DNA from: Opisthocomus hoazin
Taxonomy: Eukaryota; Chordata; Aves; Opisthocomiformes; Opisthocomidae
NCBI RefSeq assembly: GCF_030867145.1
Contig: NC_134417.1
Coordinates: 8,843,577 to 8,907,576 of the forward strand
Direction of reading: 5' to 3'
Length of the DNA: 64,000 nucleotides
Numbering within the stretch: the stretch's first letter is position 1; every line of letters begins with the position of its first letter. The notes under the pieces were generated by a model, which did no database searches, was not told the origin of the DNA, and saw nothing but the letters and a program-made list of their open reading frames with translations. The translations under genes were made by a program, and so were the position numbers. Positions 1-10,286 of the stretch are shown in pieces.

Positions 1-1814
1 CTAACGGTTAACAAAATGTGAAACAAGCTTCCAGCTCACACAGAAGTGAAAGGGTGAGGGAGGCTTGCGGAAGGCAGATGAGAAGAACCACCTGCCATCA
101 GTGCCTGCATATGTTTCTGGTGCTTGCGATCTGCAGCATCAGATACCAAAAGAGGAAGGGGCAATGCAGAGACCTGTGCTCGCTGGCCCTGGTTCCTGTA
201 CTGCCAACACAGAGGAGCTGTGGTTCCTAGGCTAGGACCTTGTGAAGTGTGGTACGAGTACGTCAGCAAGTCATCTGCACTTCTGGAAATGACATTTTTG
301 GTCCAAAGTAGTACAGATACCTGATATGAAGTGAAGAAATCCTAAAGACACGAAACAAATGATGAATCAGCTAACTTATCTTTAGTTTCACAATCATAAG
401 TTACTTATTTCTCTGTCTCAGCCTCCTACAGAGCACCTTGCAAAAGCCTTTACCAGATTAAAACAAAATCCCACAGTCTCAGCGTGCTATTGCACCACAA
501 GATGTTCCTGTTAGTGTTGTAGTAAAAAGTATTTACACAGCCACAGTATGTACCAGGCTTTCTGATATTTCCTTTATGGGTGGCTGGGTGATACATGCTC
601 TATTTGAGAAAGAACCTTTGAGCAGACACCAGTCAGAATAGTGAGTGGGAATGGTAGTCTTTGGGGGTCCTCAAGCTTGAAAAGCTGTAAAAGCATCTGG
701 CTTTTTTCCATACAGGTGGGTTTTGATTGTCCACAGGACTTCCCAGCCAGCTCTGTCCTCAGTGCATCTTCCTCAAGCATTCAGAGCTCTGCAGTAATTC
801 ATCCCGACAATATTATAGCAATGCTGCTATTTGAAACTAAGGTTTTCTCAAAGATAGTGTGGGCTAAATGGAGCTAAGATATAGAAGCTAAGACTGAAGT
901 AAAGCAAATAAAGCACCTCTATATCCTTCAGAGACTGCTTAGGATTACCCTGCTCTTTATTCGTTAAACTGCGTGGAATGCTGCTTAATGAAACTAAGCA
1001 TTAATCAAAAAGCATACTGCAGTCAAAGTTTTAAATATAGTGGTGGTTTTGCATGTTGGAGACGACTGCACTGATTCCATCAGCCTAAGTAATTTGTCTG
1101 GGAGCTAATCAGTGCCTTTGCTCCCAAGCCAGTTCATGAACTGAATAAGAATTTGTTAGGCTGTGAAGGAGCAAAAGTGAGTTAGTGTAATTTCTGTGGG
1201 TAGGATTTGACCTCTGGTAATAATGGATTAAGGCTAGTGTTTTCAAAGAAGTCTGGAGGAAGCAGGATTTCACTGAGAATTGAACAGTGGGGGAATTTGG
1301 CATTACATTCATGTCTGTAAGGATGTCTGTGTTTTGTCATGGTTTTTGTGCGGGAGTCAAGTGCATGCATTACTCCGGTCAAAAGGCAGAGGAGAAAGCC
1401 AAGATCTGGTTTTGACACCACCCAGCTGGGAGCATTATAAGGTTAGCGTTGAGGCTTCTTTGCTTGCCAAGGGATAAAATGCAGTGGAACAAGAGTGAAC
1501 TTGCTGAAATAGTGGTGGATAAGATCATAATTATGATTATGATATATATTAATCATTTTTATGATCACGAACAGGTAAATACCAGCTAAATACTGCCCAA
1601 AAGCTAGTTGCGAGTTGTATGCCAGTCACTTATTTTTTATGTTAAACCCAGAAAACTCAAAGCAGCTGCATATCAGAAGAGTTGAATGCCTGTTGCTGAT
1701 GAAGTCCAGAGTTTTCTGTGCTGGTTATTGTGAAACCTGTTCCATGCTGCTGATGTGAATTGCAGTGTGAGTGCAGGCTGACGTGGAGTTCTCGGTGTGT
1801 TCGTTGTTTTACAG
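1..1814 (+). other. MOGAT1: MOGAT1 intron upstream of penultimate exon (partial)
   Basis: This stretch lies directly upstream of a recognisable MOGAT1 exon and ends in a pyrimidine-rich acceptor (tcgttgttttacag). I see no convincing coding exon in it; the short open frames have no family resemblance and no paired splice signals. It contains a perfect 14-bp AT palindrome (ATCATAATTATGAT) at 1524-1537. The preceding MOGAT1 exons, which would hold the catalytic HPHG motif of the DGAT2 family, must lie to the left of the window. Confidence 0.7.
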
Positions 1815-2014
1815 GGCTCATCTGGTCCCAGTGTTTTCCTTTGGTGAAAATGAACTATTCAAGCAAGTCGCAAACCCCAAAGGTTCATGGCTCAGAGGTG
1901 TACAGGAGAAGTTGAGAAAGATAATGGGCTTTGCTTTACCACTATTTCATGCTAGAGGAGTATTTCAATACAGTTTTGGCTTAATACCTTACAGGCAACC
2001 TATTCATACTGTTG
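1815..2014 (+). CDS. MOGAT1: MOGAT1, penultimate coding exon (2-acylglycerol O-acyltransferase 1)
   Basis: The exon belongs to monoacylglycerol acyltransferase 1, a DGAT2-family ER membrane enzyme that joins a fatty acyl-CoA to 2-monoacylglycerol to give diacylglycerol. The translation carries two blocks conserved in the family: [15 protein letters not shown] near the start and [15 protein letters not shown] in the middle, ending in PYRQPIHTV. The acceptor is tttacag before 1815 and the donor is gtaagt from 2015. The exon is 200 bp and enters with one base left of a split Gly codon. It leaves with the first base of a Val codon, and the terminal exon at 5085 completes that codon exactly. No stop or frameshift interrupts the exon. 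MOGAT2 and MOGAT3 share these motifs; MOGAT1 is preferred because ACSL3 lies downstream, as in human 2q36. Confidence 0.92.
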
Positions 2015-5000
2015 GTAAGTTCCCTGTGCCTTTTCTAATGCTTTTGCAAATGTTTATAAATGCGTAAGTGTGCTGCTAATACCTGTGTAAATTTATAAAT
2101 CTGTTCAAACAGAAACAATTGGTTACTGTGCATCTAAAGCAAGTATGTGAGGTTTAAAACAAAGTAATTTTTTTTTTTTAAATTCCTGTCCTCCCCCAGT
2201 TAAAATGGGGGATTCTTTTCTACCTTTCCCCTTTCTGTCCCAGGCCACATCTTATTCTTCATTCACAGTTGTTCAAAGGCTCTTAACCTCAGCAGTCCTC
2301 AAGGAAACTCAAGGGGTTGTCTGTATCAGAGGGCTGCCTCAGCTCTGCAGCTGTTGCTGCGGATTCTGGATGCTGCAGTTTGTTTCTAGGATTCCCAGCA
2401 CCTTCATTTCTTAGCCCTGAAGAGAAGCAGCAGTTGGGTGTTTCCGCTGCCGCATGGCCACTGCAGCAGTGCTCCAGAGCAAGGCTGCTGGAAGGAGCTG
2501 GTGCAGTCCTGATGCGTGCTGATCAGAACAGGGGAGAGACGGAGGCGGGAAGGGAGAGAGGACGCTTGGCAGCAGCTCTGCCACAGCCCTTCAGCAGACT
2601 GCTGCTCAGGTGACATTGCAGCTCCCTAGGGTCTTTCCTTCCCTTTTGTTTTTTTCCTCATGGAAACATCCGTTCATGTTTAATTGAGAGAGTGCATGCC
2701 ATGTCAACAGGCAGTCTGGAAGTGTTTTTGCCCAAAAGTTTTCATCCCTGGTCTTCTGCTTTCACTGGAGTGTAGGACCAAATGTCTTTTGATTTTTAAT
2801 AGCTTTAACTAGTGCTATTGACAGCCACACATTTAAAAAAAGTTGTGCTGGGCATCATGTGAAGACCATAGCTGGCTGTCTGTATTTTTTTGATAAATCA
2901 TTTTTAGCCAGATTCTGAACGAAGCCTATTTCTACAGAAAAGTAAATCAAGCTTTTCTGGTATTCCACAAAGGACATTTAAGATGGCCCTCCCTTTAATG
3001 GAGGGATGGTTTGATTTTAGTATGAATCAAATCAAGATGTTTAAGACAAAAATGTTGCTTTTTTAATGTTAAATTTCGTGCAGATCTGTGCTTTATCAGT
3101 GCATATAGTTAAATGTTTTAGAAAAGATTTAATTTTTAAAGCCCACATTGTACGCAGGCAGGCTAAAAATGTCACTTGTTTTAAAGCCAAAAAGTTTTCA
3201 AAACATTGGCATGAGAACAGTGTATTTTCTGCAGTTTTTCCTTGGGCTGATGACATTGAGTGTTCTGAAGCTTAGAGTGTCTCTTACTTTGAGATAGAGG
3301 GGTCCATGGCTAAAGCATGGGAGTGCTGCAACTCAGCAAGACCACAGTCTTGCAATAGAACTTGTATGATCTCAAGAAATCCCTTTCCTTCGGTGTCTCT
3401 GTTTCATCATGTTTGAAAGCTATCACCTTGTCCCTGAATCCTTGGGGCAGCCCTCAGTATGGCTTAACGCAGCTTTGAAAGTGTTAGCTCAGCTCCTGAA
3501 AGCTCCAGGGTTGTGCTGAGCTCCACCCAAGCCGGTTAGCTGTGTTGACAACGTGGCTCGGTATTGGCAATTTTCCTCCTGGTTCAGAAGCCGTGGTTCC
3601 TAAAGCCAGGAGATACAATGCAGCAAAACCAAGGTCACTGATGTCTGAATGTTTTGGGCTTGGTGAGTGAAGTAATTGTGGTTTTCCTGAAAATTATTAC
3701 TGCTTTTCAGAAACAGAATCAACTCTAAATTATCAAAATAAGCAGGTTGCTGAAAGCTGTGCAGAAAATTAGAGAGATTGGTGTAGTTTCCAATTCCACA
3801 AGAAGTCTCCACGCTTAGGAGAAGAGACTGCTGCAGAAGTACTTGGGAATTGTTTGGTGTTTCCAGTCATGCTTCTGGAAATCCTGTGCTGGATGTATAT
3901 TGATTCCATGCCTCCTAAGGTACTGCTCAATCCAGGGCTGGGTTCCCACCGCTAGCCACGTAAGGTCTGAATTTGTGCTGTGTGGGGCCCGAGAGCTGTT
4001 GGCAGCTGAACCTGCAGCAGGAGCGTGCACAATCAGCCCTGTTGTGGTTCTGGCTAGACTTCCCTTCCCTGTAGTCAACACCATCCAATTTGAAGTGGCA
4101 ACATCTGTTGAAAGGGATTTTCAGGTGCCTTCGTAAAAGCTCCTGGGGGGTGCTTTTAACTCTGCTTTTCTACAGACTTCGTTTGTAATCTCGGTTGAGT
4201 CTATTAAGCGCTCAATGCCTCCAGTGCAAGAACAGCTGTCAGAATCTGTAGTGATTGAACGATACAAAGAAGACTGAGATCATGGGAAGCTGCTCTTAGC
4301 ATATTGCAGGCTTTTTAGCCATTGCGTTTGGCAGAGGAGCAGGATGCCCTCTGGACTGCTGCGGAATTGCCTCCCCTGCTCCCTCTTGCTCTTGCTCCAG
4401 CAGAGCAGGTAGCAGGCTTTGCACAGTGCCTGGAGAACACTGTGGTTGGAATGATATTTGTGGGAATGGATGGTTCAGAGACACCTTACAGGGTTTGGGG
4501 GTTTTACGTGCTACCACTCCCTAAGCTGAGGTAGCCAACAACATTACTGGTGCAGTGACACCCATTTTGAGGAAATTGGAAGATATTTGTATTTCCTTCA
4601 GTCCTGTTTGTGTGACTGTGTGGTTGAAAGCACCACTGTCCTCTTAGGCATGTACCTCGCGCTGGATACCTTGAGTATTCAGATCAGAACAGAAGATGGT
4701 GAGAAGTCCATTTTTAAATGCTATTATGAACTTGTGGAGTACTACCCTGATGGTAAGACAGCACATAGCCCATGGGATTGTATGTTGAAGTGTAAACTGC
4801 TCCTTCAAGTTAGAGCTTAACCCCCTCCTCGTTTGCTGATTTGCTGCCAAACTGAAATGATAGGGGTTTTAAATTCATTTTACCTGAACTTGATCAAAAG
4901 GAAGTGGAACCAGACCCAGGGCTCGGGTTTGTGAAAGGCAGGATCAGGCCACAGGGCAAGAGAGTTGTGCTGTGATTCTCCCACCTCGCTGAGGGCTGTG

Positions 5001-5084
5001 GTGGGGCTGTTACAGGAGCGAGTACAGCTCCACTTCAAAAGAGATGTCAGTGAAGCTAATGCTGCTGTTGTGCTTGATTTACAG
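2015..5084 (+). other. MOGAT1: MOGAT1 last intron
   Basis: This is a 3.07-kb intron between two in-phase MOGAT1 exons, beginning gtaagt and ending tgatttacag. No transposable element or RNA gene is evident. An open block around 4640-4760 contains several donor-like sites (gatggtgaga at about 4696, gatggtaaga at about 4750). Its translation matches no family I know, so I treat it as intronic sequence. Confidence 0.75.
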
Positions 5085-5239
5085 TGGGAAGCCCCATCCC
5101 TGTAAAACGGAACTTGAACCCCACCACTGAAGAGATTGAACAGCTGCATGCACTGTACCTACAGGAACTAAGAAAACTATTTGAAGAACACAAAAGAAAT
5201 TATGGAATCCCTGAGCATAAATCTCTCATCTTCGAGTAG
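5085..5239 (+). CDS. MOGAT1: MOGAT1, terminal coding exon
   Basis: This exon encodes the C-terminus of monoacylglycerol acyltransferase 1. After the acceptor tgatttacag, the first two bases complete the split Val codon from the 1815-2014 exon. The protein then reads VGSPIPVKRNLNPTTEEIEQ, followed by LHALYLQELRKLFEEH and a final YGIPEHKSLIFE before a TAG at 5237-5239. The VG-PIPV block and the (E)LRKLFEEHK--YGIPEH tail are hallmarks of DGAT2-family C-termini, lying on the cytosolic side near the acyl-acceptor region. The frame is intact and the length fits the family. Coding potential ends here, and an AATAAA follows 429 bp downstream of the stop. The stop-to-signal distance suggests a short 3' UTR. 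The gene's 5' part is outside the window. Confidence 0.95.
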
Positions 5240-5667
5240 CAAATTGCAATTTGTAATTCCAAATCTCATGGAAAAAAAAAACAAACAGTGTATGCTGAAA
5301 GATGTCTTTCTTGCAATCTGTATTTTGCAATCTAATTATTGTTGTGTAAGGAATGATTTTGAAGGGATTATTAGATGATTTATTGTTTTTTATCTTACTC
5401 GTTGGGAGGGGGGGGAAATCCTCAGGGTGTGAGCATCGAAGCCGGTGCTGTTTTGAGTTGTCCCTTTGTGTTCATGCGTACCAGAAATGCTAGTGAGAGA
5501 CTCAGCGCGGATGTTCTTACCAGCATCGTACCTAATCATAGTTTGAGCAGCGGAAATTGCCCCAGCATGAGATCACGAGCAGGAAAAGTAAAAACCTGAA
5601 AGGTCTGTGATTAGAAGTTGAGACTTACCAGCATGTATCAAACGTGACATCAGGTCGTTCTCTCAAG

Positions 5668-5673
5668 AATAAA
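5668..5673 (+). terminator. MOGAT1: Candidate MOGAT1 polyadenylation signal (AATAAA)
   Basis: This is the first canonical AATAAA after the MOGAT1 stop codon at 5239, followed within about 30 bp by a G/T-rich stretch (ggggtttgtcc). No earlier AATAAA or ATTAAA is visible in 5240-5667. The 3' UTR would be about 450 bp. A poly-G run at about 5407-5415 lies within it. The assignment is by position only. Confidence 0.6.
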
Positions 5674-8269
5674 CAGCAGCTTTCTGCCCTGAATAGGCTA
5701 TCAGCAAAAGGGGTTTGTCCAAGTCAGGGAGCAGAGCCAACCCCCTGTTTGGAGAAGAACAGCACGTTGAGTTTTCTGTGTGCATGTGTATGCTGGCTGG
5801 TGGGAAGCACTGAAAAATGTGACTTTGTTTGGAGAAGCTGTTCTTTGGGTTGTTGGCTTGGAAGGTGAAGCAGCTTTGGTAGTTCTAGCCTCAGAGGAGA
5901 CAGCAGGCACAGGACAGGAGAAGTGACTGAGGAAGGTGGTGGGGGAATAGCGTGAACTTTACATCTTGTGCAAATTAAAAATGATCGTATGCCAAGCACT
6001 TCCACAGAAGGAGGGGGAGCCCAGTTTGCTCAGTCTAGTTCTGAAACTTCACTAAGGAAAGCATACTTGATGTGCGCCTTTTTCTTCTCTGCTGACCGGT
6101 GTGGGGAAGTATGTGGAAAGCTGTGCCGCAGTGTGACACGGCTGTACCTGCCAAGGCAGTGTCAGCACAGCTCTAGGGTGCAGCAGGTCGAGGATGCTTT
6201 TCATTCAAACCAAGTGCCTAAATTTCAGAGAAGGCTTATCCTCTTTTAAGTCAAAATACCTAGGTCTCTGAGATGATGGTGTGCCTGTGAAGAGAATTAA
6301 TACATTACTGCATTTTTTACGAGGTAAATTCTTGTATTTGTAAATGCTTAGTATCTGCACATGGACTTTGCAGGTCTGGTTTTATTGAAGTGTTTGGTTT
6401 ACTTTTAAGCAGTTTTGGTGCCTGACTGTTACATCAGTTGGGTGCTCTGACAGGACATGCACAGGCTTGTTGGGCAGCCTAGGGTAACTGCAGCTGGGTC
6501 AGTTCAGCACTGGCATGCCCTGGGAACAGCGGTGCTGGTTCCACGAAGACACTAAACGCACTGTGTTCCTGCTGGGCTGCAGCCTCCTCAGAAGAAATGC
6601 AGTTAGGGTTTTGGGAAAAAGTTAAAACTGTGCAAAGAAAAGATCTTAGCAAGACAAAGGCCTTTAAAGAAAAGGGAGGAAATACCTTGACTCCTGAGGA
6701 GTGGACTCCTGATGAACCAAAGCCCCAAAGCTGAGTAAATATTTGCCAGACAGAGCAGATGTACATTGATCTGATGTGCTCCAAAAAACTGCCAGCAACA
6801 TGCTGCTTTCCTTAGGATGGGTGTTCCTTCTAGTGCCCATCTGTCATTCAGATGCGACCAGCACTGACCCAGTGAATGCTGCTCTCGCTTTCTCTAGGAT
6901 GACAGATATCTTTCTGGGAGCCATGGCTGGAATTCGCGAGGCCTGAAGAAGTAGCCCCCTCGTCCCTGACAGACTGCTGCCAGTGTGCCCACAATTCATC
7001 GCCACTCTGCCTGAGCTTTCTTGGCGCCATGTGTGCTTTGCCCTCCCTTCCCATGCTTTCGCAGCCTGCTGATCACTGTGGTGTAGACATCTTACTTCCT
7101 CACTCTGTCCATCTTTCCCTGGGTTATGATCTCTGAAGCATTATGTCTGCGCACAGGATACTGAGTGGTGGCTTGTTGTTCAGCAGAAACAGGTTTTAGG
7201 AGCTGGGCTCGAGGAGAGGAAGCGCTGTGAATGTGCATGTTTAGCACGAGTTTAATATCAGGACTGGTTCAGCTCTTGGAAGGGCATGTGCCTAGGGAGG
7301 TCATACACAGCAGGTTTGGTACCTGGGAGGGGGTCTCCATGGTCTCGAGGACTGTGGTAGTGATGAGCCCTGAGCAGTTGTTTTTGTTTAGCCAGCTGTG
7401 TGAAATTTCCTTCGGATTTGGTTTTTTTTTGCGGCTTGCCCTGACGAGCAGTGCTGATGTATTCATGAAAGAAGAATTTGGAGTCTGTGTCTGACTGTTC
7501 TCTCCTAGATCATCTGCTCTAATGAGATATTTCCTCTCATTCTCAGTCTGCTCTTTACCTATTACCTTAATGATATAGAAGCTCAGGATGTGAATTTAGA
7601 AGCATTAGCGTTGGGCTGAGGACGGGAAGTGACAATGGATTGTTGTTGATCAGATTAGCTAAAACTTCTAGGGGATATAAGGACACTGATTTGGGGGCAA
7701 TATCTGGTTCAGACAGGCTTACCTCTGAATTCCATGAGAGAATTATTTGTGGGCTCCGAATACCGTACATAACTAGCACAGCTAGAACAAGCAGGGATTG
7801 TGTTACTCTGACTACTAGAATTTTCATTGCTTTGTAACACAGGAAGATGGAGAAGAAAAAGAAAACAAAAACTCCAAGCTACTTAAATATGTATTGTTCC
7901 TCAGTACCTGCTGCGTATTGCTTATGATGGTCCTTCCAAACCACCTTTTATTAACAGGTTGTCTAGTGTATCTAGGACTATTTTAAAATAGAATGCCAGT
8001 CTCGAAACCGGATAGGCGTGGTGTTAGCTAAAATATTTACCTCTGTGTTAGTGTGTGGACTTGTACAACAGCCCTGCAGTACTGAGCCTAAAGGCCAGAG
8101 CCCTGTAGGCTGTAACCAGTGGCGGCTGGCACAGGCACCGACCGTACCATTGCTGCAGCTGCGAGGAGGCTTCCCATGTTCGTCAGCGTTAGTGTTGGCG
8201 CAGTCTTCAGTCGCAGTTCGTGCTTGCAAGAGCAGGCAGCTGGTAGGAGTGGTGGCACCCCCTGCCCCA

Positions 8270-8500
8270 GCCACGATGAGAAGAATCGGGTAGCGCTCAC
8301 AGTTCTGCTGGGGCGTCCGTGCTGGCTGGGGCCTGCGCCGGGGTGTGTTGCTCTCCGTGCCTTGTAGTGACACCGGTAATCCCGGGCAGCTGGTCGTCTG
8401 CCAGCGAGACAGGTACCCTGCCACTGCGCCGCGCGGCCGCTGCCGCTGCAGCGCGCCCAGCCTGACGGTGCCTGCCTGGTCCCTTGCGGGTGAGCATCTC
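8270..8500. promoter_or_regulatory. Small CpG-rich block, possible promoter
   Basis: This is a local cluster of CpG dinucleotides in otherwise CpG-poor DNA, densest at about 8426-8457, where a run of CGCC/GCGC words includes a NotI-type GCGGCCGC. A strong donor-like site (GCGG|GTGAGC) follows at 8489/8490. CpG block plus donor is the arrangement expected of a promoter with a short non-coding first exon, and it would suit a + strand gene leading to the membrane-protein exons at 14.5 and 22.2 kb. This is inference; a GC-rich intergenic patch is the alternative. Confidence 0.22.
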
Positions 8501-10151
8501 TCCGCCGAATTCTGTTTACAGGAAGTCTTTACACATCAACCCTCAAGAATTTTTACGTTGTGAGCATATTTTACACTTTGTAACTTTTTGTGATACCTAC
8601 GGAATATGAATGCCAGTTGTTCAATGATAGCTGTGGCAAGGAGGTGTGAGGTAATAAAAGGTTTGTGCCAACGTGCGCTTGTGTTGACTGGAATTCAGAG
8701 GTGCCTCACTGCTGTTGGGCAAGGGCTGCATCCCTCGGGCCGTGGGAGCCTGGCTGACCTCGGGAGGTCTCATGAACCTGGCTGCAAGGCCACGGTTGTG
8801 ACACGCTGACACACCCGGGGGCAGGGAAGGTGGACGCTCGCTCGCTGCTGTCTCCCGAGGGATCACCTGAAGGAGGGTTCCTGCTGGCAGCACCAAGGGG
8901 CTGAGGGAGAAGGGACCCCCGGCAGGGAGGGGCTGGTTGCAGAGCATGCAGCAAGGAGTGCAGCAGGGGAGCCCGAGCGCAGCGGTGTGGGTGGCAACGT
9001 GGAGGAACTGGTGAAATAATAGCTTCTGGAGTTGAATTCAACTTCTGCTGAAGGAGAAGTCACTCTGAAGTGAAACTTGCATCAGGGAGTCCAAGTCTTG
9101 GTGTCTGTAGCCTAGAAAGAACAAGCCCTGCAGAGTCTGCTTAACTCTGGGAACTGGGGAACGAAACAGCTGCTTGCAGTGAAGAAGTGTTGCGTCTGTC
9201 CGGTGGGAGGAGGAAAACCAGCCACCTTAAAGCAGTGACGTATTTTAGGCGTTTAAAAGTATGACAATGTTTATACTAACAGCTGCACCAACAGGTGGGA
9301 ATTCCCAAGCCTGGGAAAGGCTAATTGTGTTTTGTTACTGTTTATTACTTTATTTATGGAATGATCCCACGTTGCATCTCATATACTATAAAGGGGAAAA
9401 ATGGATAAAAAGCGAAGTGGCCTTGGATTGCTTTGAAGTAGTCCCATGATACCCACGTGTGTAAATGGGGGCTGTGTCGTGGTTTGTCGATGGATCAGCA
9501 TCACCTCCTGTTTTTGCTGAAATACTGAAAACAAGCAAGTTATACTGGTGAAGCAAGAAATGGAGAAAAATGAGTGGAGAGCAACCGATTCTTCACGCTC
9601 CTGGAGGTGCTACAGCAGCACTAATCCTGATTGCGACTGCTTGTGACAGGTAAGTGATGTTACTCCCGTACCCAAGCGGCCAACTCCGAAGGGAACTGGG
9701 CGGACTGGAGGATGCAGGCGGTTTGCCAGCTGACGTTTCCTAAGGTTGGTGTCCCTGTCACGTCAGCGGGAGCACTGCCGGTGTTGCAGGCCCCGGCAGC
9801 CTGGGCTGGGAGCTTTGCTTGGCTAACAGGCATCGGCGGCAGTCTCATCTGCTGCGGCCAGCAAACAGTGTTTAAATACAGAGAGCAGGTTTGTTGGCTG
9901 GAGAACTGGCATGAGAACTGTTGGTAGGGCAGAGACGGTACTGTAAATACATGAGTTATCATATTTTCCTAGGAAATTGTTTAGGACTAGTTCTTAGATG
10001 TGATAATACGGACATACGTGCGCTTCAAAGTGTGTCAAAGTCCACACTGCGATGCAGCCTAGGTGTTTTATTTGTGGCTAAAATCTGTGCTGCCTATGTA
10101 CAAAGTAAAACCTAATTTTTCTATTTAAAGCAGGTATTTTTTTCATTATTT

Positions 10152-10181
10152 CACACCCACACCCACACCCCCCCACACCCC
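10152..10181. repeat. C-rich (CACACCC)n low-complexity tract
   Basis: A short tract of CACACC-type units breaks into a run of seven C and then CACCCC. It lies 30-100 bp from a CpG-rich core and a long G-rich run at 10254-10286, so complementary-type C- and G-rich tracts flank that core. Confidence 0.8.
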
Positions 10182-10213
10182 TGAAGGCCCTGCGACACCG
10201 GGGCCCGGCCGCG

Positions 10214-10227
10214 CCGCCAGGTGGCGC
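10214..10227 (+). promoter_or_regulatory. CTCF-like binding site
   Basis: CCGCCAGGTGGCGC matches the CTCF core consensus CCASYAGRKGGCRS at 13 of 14 positions (G instead of A at position 3). It sits in the middle of a CpG-dense block (10190-10250). CTCF acts as an insulator or loop anchor, and CpG methylation at such sites can block it. Occupancy cannot be judged from sequence. Confidence 0.45.
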
Positions 10228-10253
10228 CGCCGCGCCGCGGCCCGTTGCGGGCT

Positions 10254-10286
10254 GGGGGGGACGGGGGGGGAGGGGGACGGGGGGGT
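10254..10286 (+). repeat. G-rich tract with strong G-quadruplex potential
   Basis: Four runs of five to eight G are separated by AC, A and AC, so the loops would be one or two nucleotides. Quadruplexes with such short loops are expected to be very stable. The tract is 27 bp downstream of the CTCF-like site and is followed by a 14-A run at about 10333-10346. It will be prone to sequencing and assembly error. Confidence 0.75.

Noticed and set aside
1524..1537. 14-bp AT palindrome as a regulatory site
   Set aside because: ATCATAATTATGAT is perfectly palindromic, but such AT palindromes are expected by chance in AT-rich introns and no matching factor is implied.
4587..4820. Open block in the MOGAT1 last intron with donor-like sites
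   Set aside because: It has acceptor- and donor-like words, but the translation matches no MOGAT1 segment, and the flanking exons already join in perfect phase without it.
7978..8424. 148-codon minus-strand frame over the 8-kb GC-rich block
   Set aside because: It is low in recognisable features and lies in a CpG/GC-rich stretch where stops are rare; overlapping frames exist on both strands.
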